The position numbers and the translations under genes are program-made. A DNA stretch of 36,412 nucleotides from an uncultured Chlorobiaceae bacterium (GTDB taxonomy: Bacteria > Bacteroidota > Chlorobiia > Chlorobiales > Chlorobiaceae), in assembly GCA_903824045.1 (NCBI GenBank), contig CAIJVD010000033.1, forward strand, positions 1-36,412, read 5' to 3'. Below the pieces are notes generated by a model. That model searched no databases. It worked only from the letters and a program-made list of their open reading frames with translations, and was not told where the DNA came from. This document shows, piece by piece, positions 15,848 through 23,975 of the stretch. Numbering within the stretch: position 1 is the stretch's first letter; every line of letters begins with the position of its first letter.

Positions 15848-16333
15848 ATGACCGCCCCAAATAATTCAGTTAAAAAAGACCGTTGGACTGATCTCCCTGC
15901 CCTCCGACAGGTGGCGATTGAGCGATACGGTACCGGTGATCCGGCGTGCATTCATGGCATCACCCATTGGAAAAAAGTCGAAAAGCACGGGCTATGGATT
16001 GCCGAGGAGAGTCGGGCTGACCGTCTTGTTGTCCAGCTTTTTGCATGGTTTCATGATGCATGCCGCATCAATGACCATAAGGATGACGGACACGGCAAGC
16101 GTGCTGCGGAGTTTGCCGCCAGTCAACGAGGAATCGTTTTCGACCTTGACGACATTGCCTTTACTTTGCTTTCGGACGCTTGTATCGGGCATACTGACGG
16201 CCAAACGACAACGGATGCAACAATCGGCGCCTGCTGGGACGCTGATCGGCTTGATTTGGGAAGAGTTGGCCTGTTGCCTCAAGGGCGATTTATGAGCACC
16301 GGAAGGGGGCGTGAAAAATGTTATATGGTGTAG
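15848..16333 (+). CDS. HD-domain phosphohydrolase
   Basis: 161 residues. Metal-site residues of the HD superfamily in order: HGITHWKKVE (His near 38 and 41), WFHDACR (His-Asp near 68-69), a second His in CIGHTDG near 116 and DADRLDL near 132. That is a complete H...HD...H...D set, so it should be a metal-dependent phosphohydrolase, perhaps on nucleotides. It belongs to the short, single-domain type. The C-terminus (GRFMSTGRGREK) is basic. Promoter site 5 for the next gene overlaps its stop codon. No Shine-Dalgarno is seen. Confidence 0.82.
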   Translation: MTAPNNSVKKDRWTDLPALRQVAIERYGTGDPACIHGITHWKKVEKHGLWIAEESRADRLVVQLFAWFHDACRINDHKDDGHGKRAAEFAASQRGIVFDLDDIAFTLLSDACIGHTDGQTTTDATIGACWDADRLDLGRVGLLPQGRFMSTGRGREKCYMV

Positions 16334-16365
16334 GACAGCTTTTGTCCTCCCTGGCATAGTACGTT
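16333..16365 (+). promoter_or_regulatory. GGAC-N7-GTCC promoter element, site 5
   Basis: GGACAGCTTTTGTCC (16333-16347), 12 bases, TACGTT (16360-16365). The first base is also the last base of the HD gene's stop codon. It serves the gene at 16418. Confidence 0.75.
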
Positions 16366-16417
16366 ATGGGTAAAGGGCGACGCCACCGCCCCAGTAACCC
16401 CATAAAGTCAGACCAAC

Positions 16418-17038
16418 ATGCCGCACAGAATCGAACTCCGGGATATCAAGCAACTTGAACTTTGGCTTGCACTCGTTCGCCGTCGTGATGTTGTTATCGG
16501 CAAGACTCGGTGGGCTGCTTCTGGCGAAGAGTTTATGACCTGCGGGGATATTGAGCTTGACAGTCTCATTGCCGGAATCCTGCTTGACAAGGATCGCGTA
16601 ACCATGTCGGAGAGTACCTCCATCAGTGAGGACGGTCGCCTTGTTCAGAGAAAATATGTTCGAAATCCGCAGGGGGAGAGAATCCCGCTGAGACCAGCAC
16701 GGCTCTTCAGCATTAACTGGAGCTATTCCGGGCCTGGCATCTCCTGGCCAGAGACCTATTCGGTGATTGACGTCAGGGAACTCAACGTCCGGTTCGTTAC
16801 CGCCTCTGCTGACAGCGATGAAATATGGGGATATACCGACCTGGCGATAGGGTGGTGCAGGCCTGTTGGCTCTCCCATCTTTGGCGTGAAAAAGATTATC
16901 CAGTGCTGGTGGGAGCGTTCAGGGGGCGCAGAGCATATGCCGAGGGAAGAGTTCTGTGATGCTGGTCTGGTTGGCCAGGAGCAGGCTGAACGGTGGCGAC
17001 GTGAGCTCTATGGCTCAAAAAGCCGGGATGATATCTAA
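16418..17038 (+). CDS. Unknown 206-residue protein
   Basis: A soluble, Trp-rich protein (eight or more Trp, including WERSGG and WRRELYG near the C-terminus). The N-terminus MPHRIELRDIKQLELWLALVR is helical. No catalytic motif, signal peptide or membrane span seen, and no family recognised. It stands alone between promoter sites 5 and 6, so it is probably monocistronic and a member of the same regulon as the YbjN-like genes. Confidence 0.7.
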   Translation: MPHRIELRDIKQLELWLALVRRRDVVIGKTRWAASGEEFMTCGDIELDSLIAGILLDKDRVTMSESTSISEDGRLVQRKYVRNPQGERIPLRPARLFSINWSYSGPGISWPETYSVIDVRELNVRFVTASADSDEIWGYTDLAIGWCRPVGSPIFGVKKIIQCWWERSGGAEHMPREEFCDAGLVGQEQAERWRRELYGSKSRDDI

Positions 17039-17077
17039 AGTCGATGATGCCCTGGACGAGAATAAAAAATGCACATA

Positions 17078-17110
17078 GGACGGCCGTTGTCCTACCGACG
17101 GTGGTAAACT
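17078..17110 (+). promoter_or_regulatory. GGAC-N7-GTCC promoter element, site 6
   Basis: GGACGGCCGTTGTCC (17078-17092), 12 bases, TAAACT (17105-17110). It begins 40 bases after the preceding stop and serves the peptide/DUF2085 operon at 17170. Confidence 0.75.
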
Positions 17111-17169
17111 TCTCAGAACGGGTGCTGAGGTGAAGCCCTGATTTAATAAACGTTAGCGGGAGGCGATTG

Positions 17170-17238
17170 ATGTTCATTCCAATGTGGATAATTGTGCTGA
17201 TAGTACTCTGCGTTTGTTGCTCTTTGGCGGACTCGTAA
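17170..17238 (+). CDS. 22-residue hydrophobic peptide coupled to DUF2085
   Basis: MFIPMWIIVLIVLCVCCSLADS. GGGAGG lies six bases upstream of the ATG, the best ribosome site in this operon. The peptide is one membrane-spanning stretch. Its TAA overlaps the ATG of the DUF2085 gene (TAATG), a classic arrangement for translational coupling. It may be a membrane micropeptide or only a coupling leader. Confidence 0.5.
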   Translation: MFIPMWIIVLIVLCVCCSLADS

Positions 17239-17576
17239 TGGTCAAGCGCTTTCAGCAATTCGGCCATGCTCCGCTCTGCAATCTGCGGCCGGAACGAGCG
17301 TTTAGGATTGGCTCGTTTGTTTTTCCGCTCTGTGCCCGATGCACGGGGTTGGTGGCTGGAGTTATTGCCTGTTTCAGTTGCATGGCTTCAGGTGCGCTTG
17401 TCACCCTGCCGGTGATAGTGTCGATAATTATGGCCCTGCCGTTACCTGTTGACTGGACATTGCAGAGAGCCGGCATTCTGGAAAGCACCAATGCGAGGCG
17501 CTTTGTAACCGGCCTTCTTTTTGGTTTTGCATTGACCCCACACAGCATTTATATCAGCATAACAGGAGAGATATGA
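17238..17576 (+). CDS. DUF2085 membrane protein
   Basis: 112 residues from ATG 17238. The DUF2085 pattern is clear: an early Cys (HAPLCNLRPERAF), FPLCARCTG, then two or three membrane helices, LPVDWTLQ and STNARRFVTGLLFG. The CARCTG element with the other Cys could bind a metal or form a disulfide; biochemical role unknown in the family. The frame is open to 17184, but that start has no ribosome site, while 17238 overlaps the stop of the 22-residue peptide. Its own stop overlaps the ATG of the next gene, so all three are one operon under promoter site 6. Confidence 0.8.
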   Translation: MVKRFQQFGHAPLCNLRPERAFRIGSFVFPLCARCTGLVAGVIACFSCMASGALVTLPVIVSIIMALPLPVDWTLQRAGILESTNARRFVTGLLFGFALTPHSIYISITGEI

Positions 17577-18268
17577 CTCACATCGCAACCTTGCAATCCC
17601 AAGCAGGTACCAGCACTTCAATCGAATTAGATCGTGGCAGACTTAACGATCTTGCCCGGGCAGGCAAGGCCGACGCATATATAGTCGCAACAGAGGACGG
17701 GTTCTCTCCGCTTGGGATGGAACGGAGGTTTTTGGCGAATGATCTTGGCATTTCCGAGGATCTGATTGCGAAACTTGCACATTGGAACCGGTTCGAAAAT
17801 CCCCGGATCAGTCTGGTGGCAATACCTGCTCGACGTGAGTCAAGCCTTCTTCGTGGAGTAATCCTTGCCCCGTCAGAAACGTCCAAGTGTTACAAGCAAT
17901 TTGCCCCGCCTTTTTATGGGCGCCCTTATCGTGACTTCTACTACAATGTGACCTATGAAGCCATTGCGTATGTATCCGTGGAGTGGTCTGCACGCCGATT
18001 GGCAATCTCACATCTTTCGGCAAGCCAACGCTTTCACGAAAGCATCGCCATGTGCAATGCTGAAGCTCTGGCGCACTTCTGTGATGCAAATCCCCGAGCT
18101 ATTGACTCTTTTACTTTTCTCGGTTGTTGCATGGGTGAAGGGGATTTTGCCGGAATTCCAAGACTCAACGCAGACGGAGAAACTGGCAGTCATCGAGCGA
18201 TAGATACCGAGGTTGAACTGCGCGAAGGATATTCGATTGTACACCTTGGCTGGAAGAGGGCGGAATAG
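17573..18268 (+). CDS. Unknown 231-residue protein
   Basis: Soluble, mixed alpha/beta. Starts by a 4-base overlap with the DUF2085 gene (ATGA). It has a region rich in aromatics (FAPPFYGRPYRDFYYNVTYEAIAYVSVEW, which reads like beta strands), a helix ESIAMCNAEALAHFC and a Cys pair LGCCMGEGD. I recognise no catalytic signature or family. Translational coupling suggests a function with the DUF2085 membrane protein. Confidence 0.7.
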   Translation: MTHIATLQSQAGTSTSIELDRGRLNDLARAGKADAYIVATEDGFSPLGMERRFLANDLGISEDLIAKLAHWNRFENPRISLVAIPARRESSLLRGVILAPSETSKCYKQFAPPFYGRPYRDFYYNVTYEAIAYVSVEWSARRLAISHLSASQRFHESIAMCNAEALAHFCDANPRAIDSFTFLGCCMGEGDFAGIPRLNADGETGSHRAIDTEVELREGYSIVHLGWKRAE

Positions 18269-18420
18269 GTTTGAGATGGTGAACGTGCAGATGATAAATA
18301 TTCCGCACGCTCAGGTCGACGCAAGAGAAATCGTTTTTTCGATGATGAGATATTAATTAGCATTGAGCAGCCGGAAATCGGCCTTCACCGTTGGCAGGTA
18401 AATATTTAAAAGGAATACCT

Positions 18421-18963
18421 ATGACTGCGCAAATCTCGGATACCTTCTTGTTCTGGGGTGGAAAGTATTCCCTCATCGGCATGACTGCAGGTAGACTCGC
18501 TACTCCAGAGCAATTCGGTATGGTGCCGGCCATGCTTCATACAGCATGTTATCGGGGGTTCTATGCTACATACGAACTCACCGGTCATGCCCTCTATCTC
18601 AGGGAATTAACACTTAGGGCGGAAAATGGGTTCTATCTGCCTATCGGAGAAACCCTTCCTGATGAAAATACAGAGCGTTTTCAGGCCCACTACTCCGGGC
18701 TGAAAGTGTTAGTTCCTTTTACCGGAAAAATTCGCCTGGCCAAGGGTTTTATACGGGATTTGTACATCCATATGGGATACCAAAAGCCTACGGCGTTTGA
18801 GACGGTATTGGATATCACCCTGAAAACGGGTGAGATAATGGAGATAAAAGATCGTTCCCAGGAAATGGAAGAAATGCGCGGGGCCTTCAAGAGATATTAT
18901 GAATCGGGTGACATGTTTCGGACGATAGAAGATGCTTTCAGTCTCGATATGGATCTTGAATAG
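18421..18963 (+). CDS. Unknown 180-residue protein
   Basis: The start at 18421 has AAGGA about 7 bases upstream; the frame is open to 18391 but that start is poor. Sequence begins MTAQISDTFLFWGGKYSLIGM and contains a long acidic C-terminal helix with several Glu-Glu pairs (QEMEEMRGAFKRYYESGDMF). It looks soluble. No family recognised. The 152 bases before it hold no promoter element of the GGAC class. Confidence 0.65.
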   Translation: MTAQISDTFLFWGGKYSLIGMTAGRLATPEQFGMVPAMLHTACYRGFYATYELTGHALYLRELTLRAENGFYLPIGETLPDENTERFQAHYSGLKVLVPFTGKIRLAKGFIRDLYIHMGYQKPTAFETVLDITLKTGEIMEIKDRSQEMEEMRGAFKRYYESGDMFRTIEDAFSLDMDLE

Positions 18964-19117
18964 GAAATTTCCCGGAATCGCATTCGGCTCCACAAAGGGC
19001 GTTCATGGATTCGATGCATCCAATTGGGCGAATTTGGCGGGAAGTGTATTTTTCTATATTACTGGATATACACCCCGTTTCCCCTGATAATCATCATCTT
19101 CTAGAACACGCTGAACA

Positions 19118-20353
19118 ATGGCTTTCGAAATTGATTCCGAACGGTTTTATAACGATCAACAGAGTGACATCAACATTAAAGTGGTCGGTGTCGGCAGATT
19201 TGGATGCAGAGCCTTAACTTACTTGATGGAGAACAAGTTGGTAAAGGTTGAGTGCATCGCGGTGCATACCAGCCCTCAGGCACTTCATGAGTCGAAAGCT
19301 CCAATCAAAGTTCGGATTGGCAATCAGTTTCTGAAGGAAAAGGAGTCGAAAACGAGTTCAGGCATCGGGTCCCGCAACAGGTTCTCGATCGGAGAAGAGG
19401 ACCGGCAGAATATTGCCACACAACTGAAAGGTGCCGACCTGATCATCCTCGTTGCAGGAATGGGCAAGGGGTCGAGCAGGACACTCGTGCCGGGCGTTGC
19501 TCTTGTGGCCCAAAGTATGGGCATACTCACTGTCGGTCTTGTCACAATGCCATTCCCTTATGAGGGCAAGGCGAAAGTAACGGCAGCACAAGAAGGCATC
19601 ATAGAGCTCCGAAAGTTTGTCGACACGTTGATTGTCATTGATAGCGAAAGAATTTCTTCTGGCGCCCTTAGTCCCGATGCCACGGTCAGCGATTCATTCA
19701 GCGTTCCTTATGAAGTCGTCTATAGAGTCATCAAGGGCCTGGCAGATGTGGTTACCTATGAAGGCGATATGAAAGTCAATTTTGCTGATGTTGCCGAGTT
19801 GATGTCAGCTGGCGGCGAAGCGGTATTTGCCACGGCATCCGCTTTTGGCGAAGGGAGTGCGCTAAAGGCTGTTACGGAAGCCTTGAAATCTCTTGAAGCT
19901 GAGAGAGAGTCAATCAAGCGCACCAGAGGGCTGCTGGTTAACATTACCGGCAAAGTGACCATGAAAGATTTCTCGGCAGCAATAGCCCATATTGAGCAGG
20001 AGGTTGGCAGTGATACGCAGATCTTCAACGGCTACATCGAAGAACCCGACGGGTCGGGCGAGACGCGAGCCGTGTTTATAGCCACCGGGCTAAAAAGGAA
20101 ATTGCCAGCCTACCCCCCACCGAGGAACCCTGCGGCAGGGAAGGGCTCTACACCCGGAAAGCCTGTTGGGCAGAACCCTGACGGGCAAGACAAAAAGCCC
20201 AATTACAGGATACCAGCCTTTATCCGCCAGAAAATCCGCATCAAGGCTTTGGAGGAATCACCATTCAGCATCGCGTCAGCTCTATCACGCGAAGACAAAA
20301 TCGACAAGGATAGGCCTGCCGAACCGGCCTTTCTTCGCTTAATTGCCGAATAA
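19118..20353 (+). CDS. Divergent FtsZ homologue with degenerate GTPase signatures
   Basis: 411 residues, alignable to FtsZ along its length. Normal FtsZ forms GTP-dependent filaments at the division site. Here the nucleotide loop near the N-terminus is VGVGRFGCRAL (residues 23-33) where FtsZ has a Gly-rich stretch, and the tubulin signature GGGTGTG is GKGSSRT (116-122). The sugar-binding VIPND position reads VIDSE (173-177). In the T7 loop, FtsZ NxDFAD is KVNFAD (219-224): one catalytic Asp is Asn, the second is kept. The fold-typical LLVNITG and ATGL are present. Near the C-terminus is NYRIPAFIRQK (362-372), very like the FtsZ peptide that binds FtsA/ZipA, followed by a 40-residue tail. So GTPase activity is probably lost but partner binding may remain. 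Confidence 0.88.
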   Translation: MAFEIDSERFYNDQQSDINIKVVGVGRFGCRALTYLMENKLVKVECIAVHTSPQALHESKAPIKVRIGNQFLKEKESKTSSGIGSRNRFSIGEEDRQNIATQLKGADLIILVAGMGKGSSRTLVPGVALVAQSMGILTVGLVTMPFPYEGKAKVTAAQEGIIELRKFVDTLIVIDSERISSGALSPDATVSDSFSVPYEVVYRVIKGLADVVTYEGDMKVNFADVAELMSAGGEAVFATASAFGEGSALKAVTEALKSLEAERESIKRTRGLLVNITGKVTMKDFSAAIAHIEQEVGSDTQIFNGYIEEPDGSGETRAVFIATGLKRKLPAYPPPRNPAAGKGSTPGKPVGQNPDGQDKKPNYRIPAFIRQKIRIKALEESPFSIASALSREDKIDKDRPAEPAFLRLIAE

Positions 20354-20453
20354 TGGAGAGGTAATAGGCGAATGAAAGTCGACAAGATTTCTTCATAAAG
20401 GCAAGATCGACAGTTTCATCGATCTCTCTTATTCTGAAAAAAAGCCACACATA

Positions 20454-20486
20454 GGACAGCTTTTGTCCCCCCAATGGATATAAACT
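20454..20486 (+). promoter_or_regulatory. GGAC-N7-GTCC promoter element, site 7
   Basis: GGACAGCTTTTGTCC (20454-20468), 12 bases, TAAACT (20481-20486). It lies 100 bases after the FtsZ-like gene and drives the operon that starts at 20590, leaving a leader of about 100 bases. The 15-bp core is identical to site 5. Confidence 0.75.
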
Positions 20487-20589
20487 CCAGAAGGGTGCGT
20501 CAATCCTATCAGAGGTTGATCATAAATGGGAACTGCCGCACAAACCCGCCACTTCATAATGACTTGAAACAACAAAAAAAAACGCTGAT

Positions 20590-20862
20590 ATGGCAGAAAC
20601 TACGAGTTATCCTGTGCTTCGTAAGCTCTCAAAGCTCTTCTTTGGCCTGAGCATTCTGACTGCGACTTTTCCGGTCGTTATGTTTCTCCAGCTTTTTGGA
20701 TTAGACCCGCGGTATTACACCTGGGAGCGCAACTCCTATGAGCTCTTGCTCTACTTTTCCGGTTTCTGGTTTGTCGTCAGTGCAGTCATGCTCTTGATAT
20801 CCAAAGCGATCCCTCTGTTTATTCATATCGATGAAAACCTCTCGGAATTGCTGAATAAGTAG
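20590..20862 (+). CDS. Small two-span membrane protein
   Basis: 90 residues with hydrophobic segments at about 17-36 (FFGLSILTATFPVVMFLQLF) and 51-71 (LLYFSGFWFVVSAVMLLISKA), joined by an aromatic, charged loop. The ends are probably cytoplasmic. It is first in the operon with the DUF3298 protein and the FtsW paralogue. No family recognised; it could be an accessory subunit of the SEDS protein (inference only). Confidence 0.65.
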   Translation: MAETTSYPVLRKLSKLFFGLSILTATFPVVMFLQLFGLDPRYYTWERNSYELLLYFSGFWFVVSAVMLLISKAIPLFIHIDENLSELLNK

Positions 20863-20915
20863 CGCGTGCGAAAGGGACTCAACTATCTGATTAATACCAC
20901 TCTCCCCCTAATCTT

Positions 20916-21836
20916 ATGACGGCTATTTTGAACGCAATACGCAAGCACTTCCGGGGTGTGATTATCGCACTCATCATTATTACTGCCGCATTATCTGGCT
21001 TTCAGGTGATGAGCGCCAAGCAGCTTCACCCCCATACTGAGCTCTCGCATCTGAGCTGCAAGAGGTTTCGTTTTGAACGAAGTCTGCCAATAGCAAAGCC
21101 ATCATTTTACACTCAAAGCGAGTGGCAGAAAGCGAGTAAGGATGATCGCAAGACATACTGGAGATGCGACTATCCTGTTTTTTCTGGCGGGAAGGCAGCG
21201 GAAGTGATCAACCGAACGCTCAGGGAGAACATGCTTGCCTTGAGCACCGGTAAGGAACCCCCTCTCAAGGAACAGATTTCGGCAGAATCAGCTGCTGAGG
21301 ATCTCATCGCGAGCTATCTGGAGGAGCGGCGGGAATCAGGGAGTCAGCGGCCCTTTCATGTTTCGGTAACTGGTTCGGTGCTGCTGAACAAACCCGGATT
21401 GTTGACGGTAAGAATGGAGGCACATCTTGATTGTGGAGGCGCTCACGGTCTGGACCCGATAAGGGTATTCGTGTTCAACAGCAATACGGGGGCCCAACTG
21501 AAGCTGGCTGATATCTTCGTGCCCCGGTCTGACGGGCGCTTGAGCACCCTTATCGAGAGAGCCTTCAGGCGGAAGCATAAGCTTTCAGATCGGGACCCGC
21601 TTGATAAGCCTAAGGGTGATTTTCCCGGGTTAACGGAGAAACGGCTCTCCTCTACCGAAAACTTTGCGCTGGGCGATAAAGGAATCACTTTCGTGTACCA
21701 TGAATATGAGATTGCCTGCTACGCATTTGGTTCAAGTGAAATCCTTGTCCCCTGGAGTGAACTGCAGCCGATACTGAAAGAGGATTTCAAGGCACAGTGG
21801 ACGACGGCTTTTGCTCCTCAAAAAACAGGACGCTAA
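20916..21836 (+). CDS. DUF3298/DUF4163 (PdaC/RsiV-like) envelope protein
   Basis: 306 residues. An N-terminal signal anchor (VIIALIIITAALSGFQVM, residues 15-32) is followed by an extracytoplasmic region. The second half has the DUF3298 pattern: YDCGGAH-like LDCGGAHGL with following VFNSNTGAQLKLADIF, then ITFVYHEYEIACYAFGSSEILVPWSELQPIL. In RsiV such a domain binds lysozyme, and in PdaC it sits next to a peptidoglycan deacetylase, so cell-wall contact is plausible. No ribosome site is evident; spacing to its neighbours is 53 and 2 bases, so it belongs to the FtsW-paralogue operon. Confidence 0.8.
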   Translation: MTAILNAIRKHFRGVIIALIIITAALSGFQVMSAKQLHPHTELSHLSCKRFRFERSLPIAKPSFYTQSEWQKASKDDRKTYWRCDYPVFSGGKAAEVINRTLRENMLALSTGKEPPLKEQISAESAAEDLIASYLEERRESGSQRPFHVSVTGSVLLNKPGLLTVRMEAHLDCGGAHGLDPIRVFVFNSNTGAQLKLADIFVPRSDGRLSTLIERAFRRKHKLSDRDPLDKPKGDFPGLTEKRLSSTENFALGDKGITFVYHEYEIACYAFGSSEILVPWSELQPILKEDFKAQWTTAFAPQKTGR

Positions 21837-21838
21837 CG

Positions 21839-23056
21839 ATGAGAACAGCTGATATTCCAGACAGTACGCAGGGGAGTGATTCCTTGAAGCTTCCGGTGCC
21901 TTCTCCTGCCGCTGCAGTTGCAGGAAAGCTGTTGCTCCTGATTGTCGCCTTCCTTATTTGCATTGGCATTGTCATCGTCTACAGCGGCGGTGCGGGATGG
22001 GCGATGACGAAATATGCCAGCTCTGAGTACTTCCTGTGGCGCCAGCTTTTATTCGCTGGGCTCGGCGCCGTCATTATCATCCTTGTCGGACGACTCGACT
22101 ACCATGTTTTCTGGAAGATCAGCAGGATACTGTTGTTAGCCAGCATCGGCATGCTTTCGCTTTTGCTGGTCATGAAGTTAGCTCACCTTATTTCGGGAGC
22201 GGCTCGATGGCTTGGCGTCGGGCCCTTCAAATTCCAGGTTTCCGACTTTGCCAAGTATGCGGTAATCTTCTACTTCTCCCGGCTCATTACAGAAAAGCGG
22301 GAATATATAAAGGACCTCAGGGACTCTTATATGCCCATGCTCTCGACCTTGCTGCTCGTTGTTGGACTTGTGGCTGTGGAGCCGAACTTCAGTACATCCT
22401 CCCTCATTGCCATTATAGGCTTCATGCTGATGTTTATCGGTGGGGTCAGTATCCGCTACCTTCTGACGACGGCTTTGGCGATTCTGCCTGTGGCGCTCGC
22501 TTTTGCTGTTGCTGCGCCCTACAGGGTTGCCCGGCTTGTCTCCTTTTTCAGCGGTGATGAAAAAGGGATGAGCTACCAGGTCATGCAGGCGCTGATTGGC
22601 CTCGGCAACGGCGGGTGGTATGGCCGGGGTATCGGCAACAGCATGCAGCGGGAGCTCTACCTGCCACTTTCCTACAATGACTTTGTCTTTGTCATTGTGG
22701 GCGAGGAGTACGGCTTTATCGGTGCGCTTGTTGTTCTGGCTCTTTTTGTGGGATTTATGGTCTGTGGCATTATCATAGCGAAGCATGCTCCCGACAACTT
22801 CGGTCGATACGTCGCAACTGGAGTCTCCCTTGCGATCTCCCTTTTTGCTTTCATCAACATTGCCGTGGCCTGCCACCTGATCCCCACTACAGGCGTCGCC
22901 CTGCCGTTTATCAGCTATGGCGGCTCGGCAATGATCTTCAACTCACTCGGGGTTGGCATTCTCATCAGCATATCGAGTCACAGGAACCGGCAGGAAGGAA
23001 AAACGCTTTCAGGAGAGGCAGATGAGAGCCAGGATTCATCAAGAGTAAACCAGTAA
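21839..23056 (+). CDS. FtsW/RodA/SpoVE (SEDS) paralogue
   Basis: 405 residues with about ten membrane helices. SEDS proteins polymerise glycan strands from lipid II. Marks: GAARWLGVGPFKFQVSDFAK (where FtsW usually has QPSE), EPNFSTSSL, then LSYNDFVFVIVGEEYGF, which keeps the catalytic-loop Asp, and VALPFISYGGSAMI near the end. So it looks active. I start it at 21839, two bases after the upstream stop, and not at 21797, which would overlap the DUF3298 gene. There is no murein-cluster context (no murG, murC or ftsQ), so this is most likely an extra copy and not the housekeeping ftsW; I therefore give no symbol. No PBP2-like partner is in the window. Confidence 0.88.
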   Translation: MRTADIPDSTQGSDSLKLPVPSPAAAVAGKLLLLIVAFLICIGIVIVYSGGAGWAMTKYASSEYFLWRQLLFAGLGAVIIILVGRLDYHVFWKISRILLLASIGMLSLLLVMKLAHLISGAARWLGVGPFKFQVSDFAKYAVIFYFSRLITEKREYIKDLRDSYMPMLSTLLLVVGLVAVEPNFSTSSLIAIIGFMLMFIGGVSIRYLLTTALAILPVALAFAVAAPYRVARLVSFFSGDEKGMSYQVMQALIGLGNGGWYGRGIGNSMQRELYLPLSYNDFVFVIVGEEYGFIGALVVLALFVGFMVCGIIIAKHAPDNFGRYVATGVSLAISLFAFINIAVACHLIPTTGVALPFISYGGSAMIFNSLGVGILISISSHRNRQEGKTLSGEADESQDSSRVNQ

Positions 23057-23062
23057 TGCAAT

Positions 23063-23767
23063 ATGAGAACTCGTAACTACAACTATTGCAGTGAATGCAG
23101 CAAAGAGATTCTTGGCGCCTGGAGGGGATGGCCTCATAAAGACGCAATACCATTGTTGCCGAGAATGATTGACGGGAGTTGTGAGCGTTGCGGCGGAAAG
23201 GAATTCATTGAGCCAACATCAATATCATGGCTCAACTGTCATAGCGGGGACAGTACAGGTCTTCCAGACTATTGGATCCTGAAAATTCAACCAGAACCGA
23301 ATCACTGGGGTCAACCCTGCATTGGCGAAATATGTTGTCCGAACTGCACGGAAAGGGCGACGATTAGTCAGATGAAATATTCAGGCCGCGCCGATGAATT
23401 ATGCATGAACTGCGAAAACTGTGGTGTTATAAAGGTTCCTTTCCCGCCTCTTTTCACAGACATCCCTGAAAATCTTGCGCAAGACCCATGGTTCAAGGTC
23501 GTTGACTTTCTCCAGCAGAACTGGGCGGTCATCATCCACCGAGAAAGTAATGTGCTGGTGGTTTTCTATGACGACTGCTGTGGGGTATTCGATGAAATGG
23601 CGTTTCCAACCTATGACCAGGCGGTGCAATCGCTCTTGAGAAATGGTTTCAGCAAGTTCATGAAAGATCAAAGTGCGCAGGAGTTCATTGGACTCCCGCG
23701 CGGTGAGTTTATGGAGAGTCGCCATCCAAACGGCCGAATCTACTCAAGTGGCCGGTTCTGGAAGTAG
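23063..23767 (+). CDS. Unknown zinc-ribbon protein
   Basis: 234 residues starting six bases after the FtsW paralogue stop, so probably in its operon. Cys pairs that could bind zinc: CSEC (residues 9-12), CERC (40-43), CCPNC near 90 and CMNCENC near 113-119. The order gives at least two treble-clef or ribbon-like knuckles. The C-terminal half is without Cys clusters apart from DDCCG and contains WAVIIHRESNVLVVFYDD, which reads as beta strands. No family recognised; probably cytoplasmic. Confidence 0.65.
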   Translation: MRTRNYNYCSECSKEILGAWRGWPHKDAIPLLPRMIDGSCERCGGKEFIEPTSISWLNCHSGDSTGLPDYWILKIQPEPNHWGQPCIGEICCPNCTERATISQMKYSGRADELCMNCENCGVIKVPFPPLFTDIPENLAQDPWFKVVDFLQQNWAVIIHRESNVLVVFYDDCCGVFDEMAFPTYDQAVQSLLRNGFSKFMKDQSAQEFIGLPRGEFMESRHPNGRIYSSGRFWK

Positions 23768-23797
23768 GGAGACTTGCAACGCCAATTTTACAAACAC

Positions 23798-23917
23798 ATG
23801 AAAAAAAAGCACTTGACCATTTCATTTGGTTTTTTTACACTTGAGATACATCAGGAGAGATATCTAGAGCTGAGATCCGCCAACCGAGCCGAGAAGGTCG
23901 CGGTGGTACTGCAATAA
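23798..23917 (+). CDS. Possible 39-residue protein
   Basis: A 40-codon frame starting MKKKHLTISFGFFTLEIHQERY and ending AEKVAVVLQ, in the gap after the zinc-ribbon gene. It has no visible ribosome site but the composition is protein-like. Low support. Confidence 0.25.
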   Translation: MKKKHLTISFGFFTLEIHQERYLELRSANRAEKVAVVLQ

Positions 23918-23975
23918 AGCAGATGTGCCCTTGTGGGAAAAGCCTCCTGGTGCTCAACCAATAATAGAAGGAAAG

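Noticed and set aside
19005-19217. 70-residue plus-strand ORF before the FtsZ-like gene
   Set aside because: Overlaps the FtsZ-like N-terminus in another frame and has no ribosome site or family.
22178-22876. 232-residue minus-strand ORF opposite the FtsW paralogue
   Set aside because: Hydrophilic antisense of membrane-protein codons; the sense frame is well supported.
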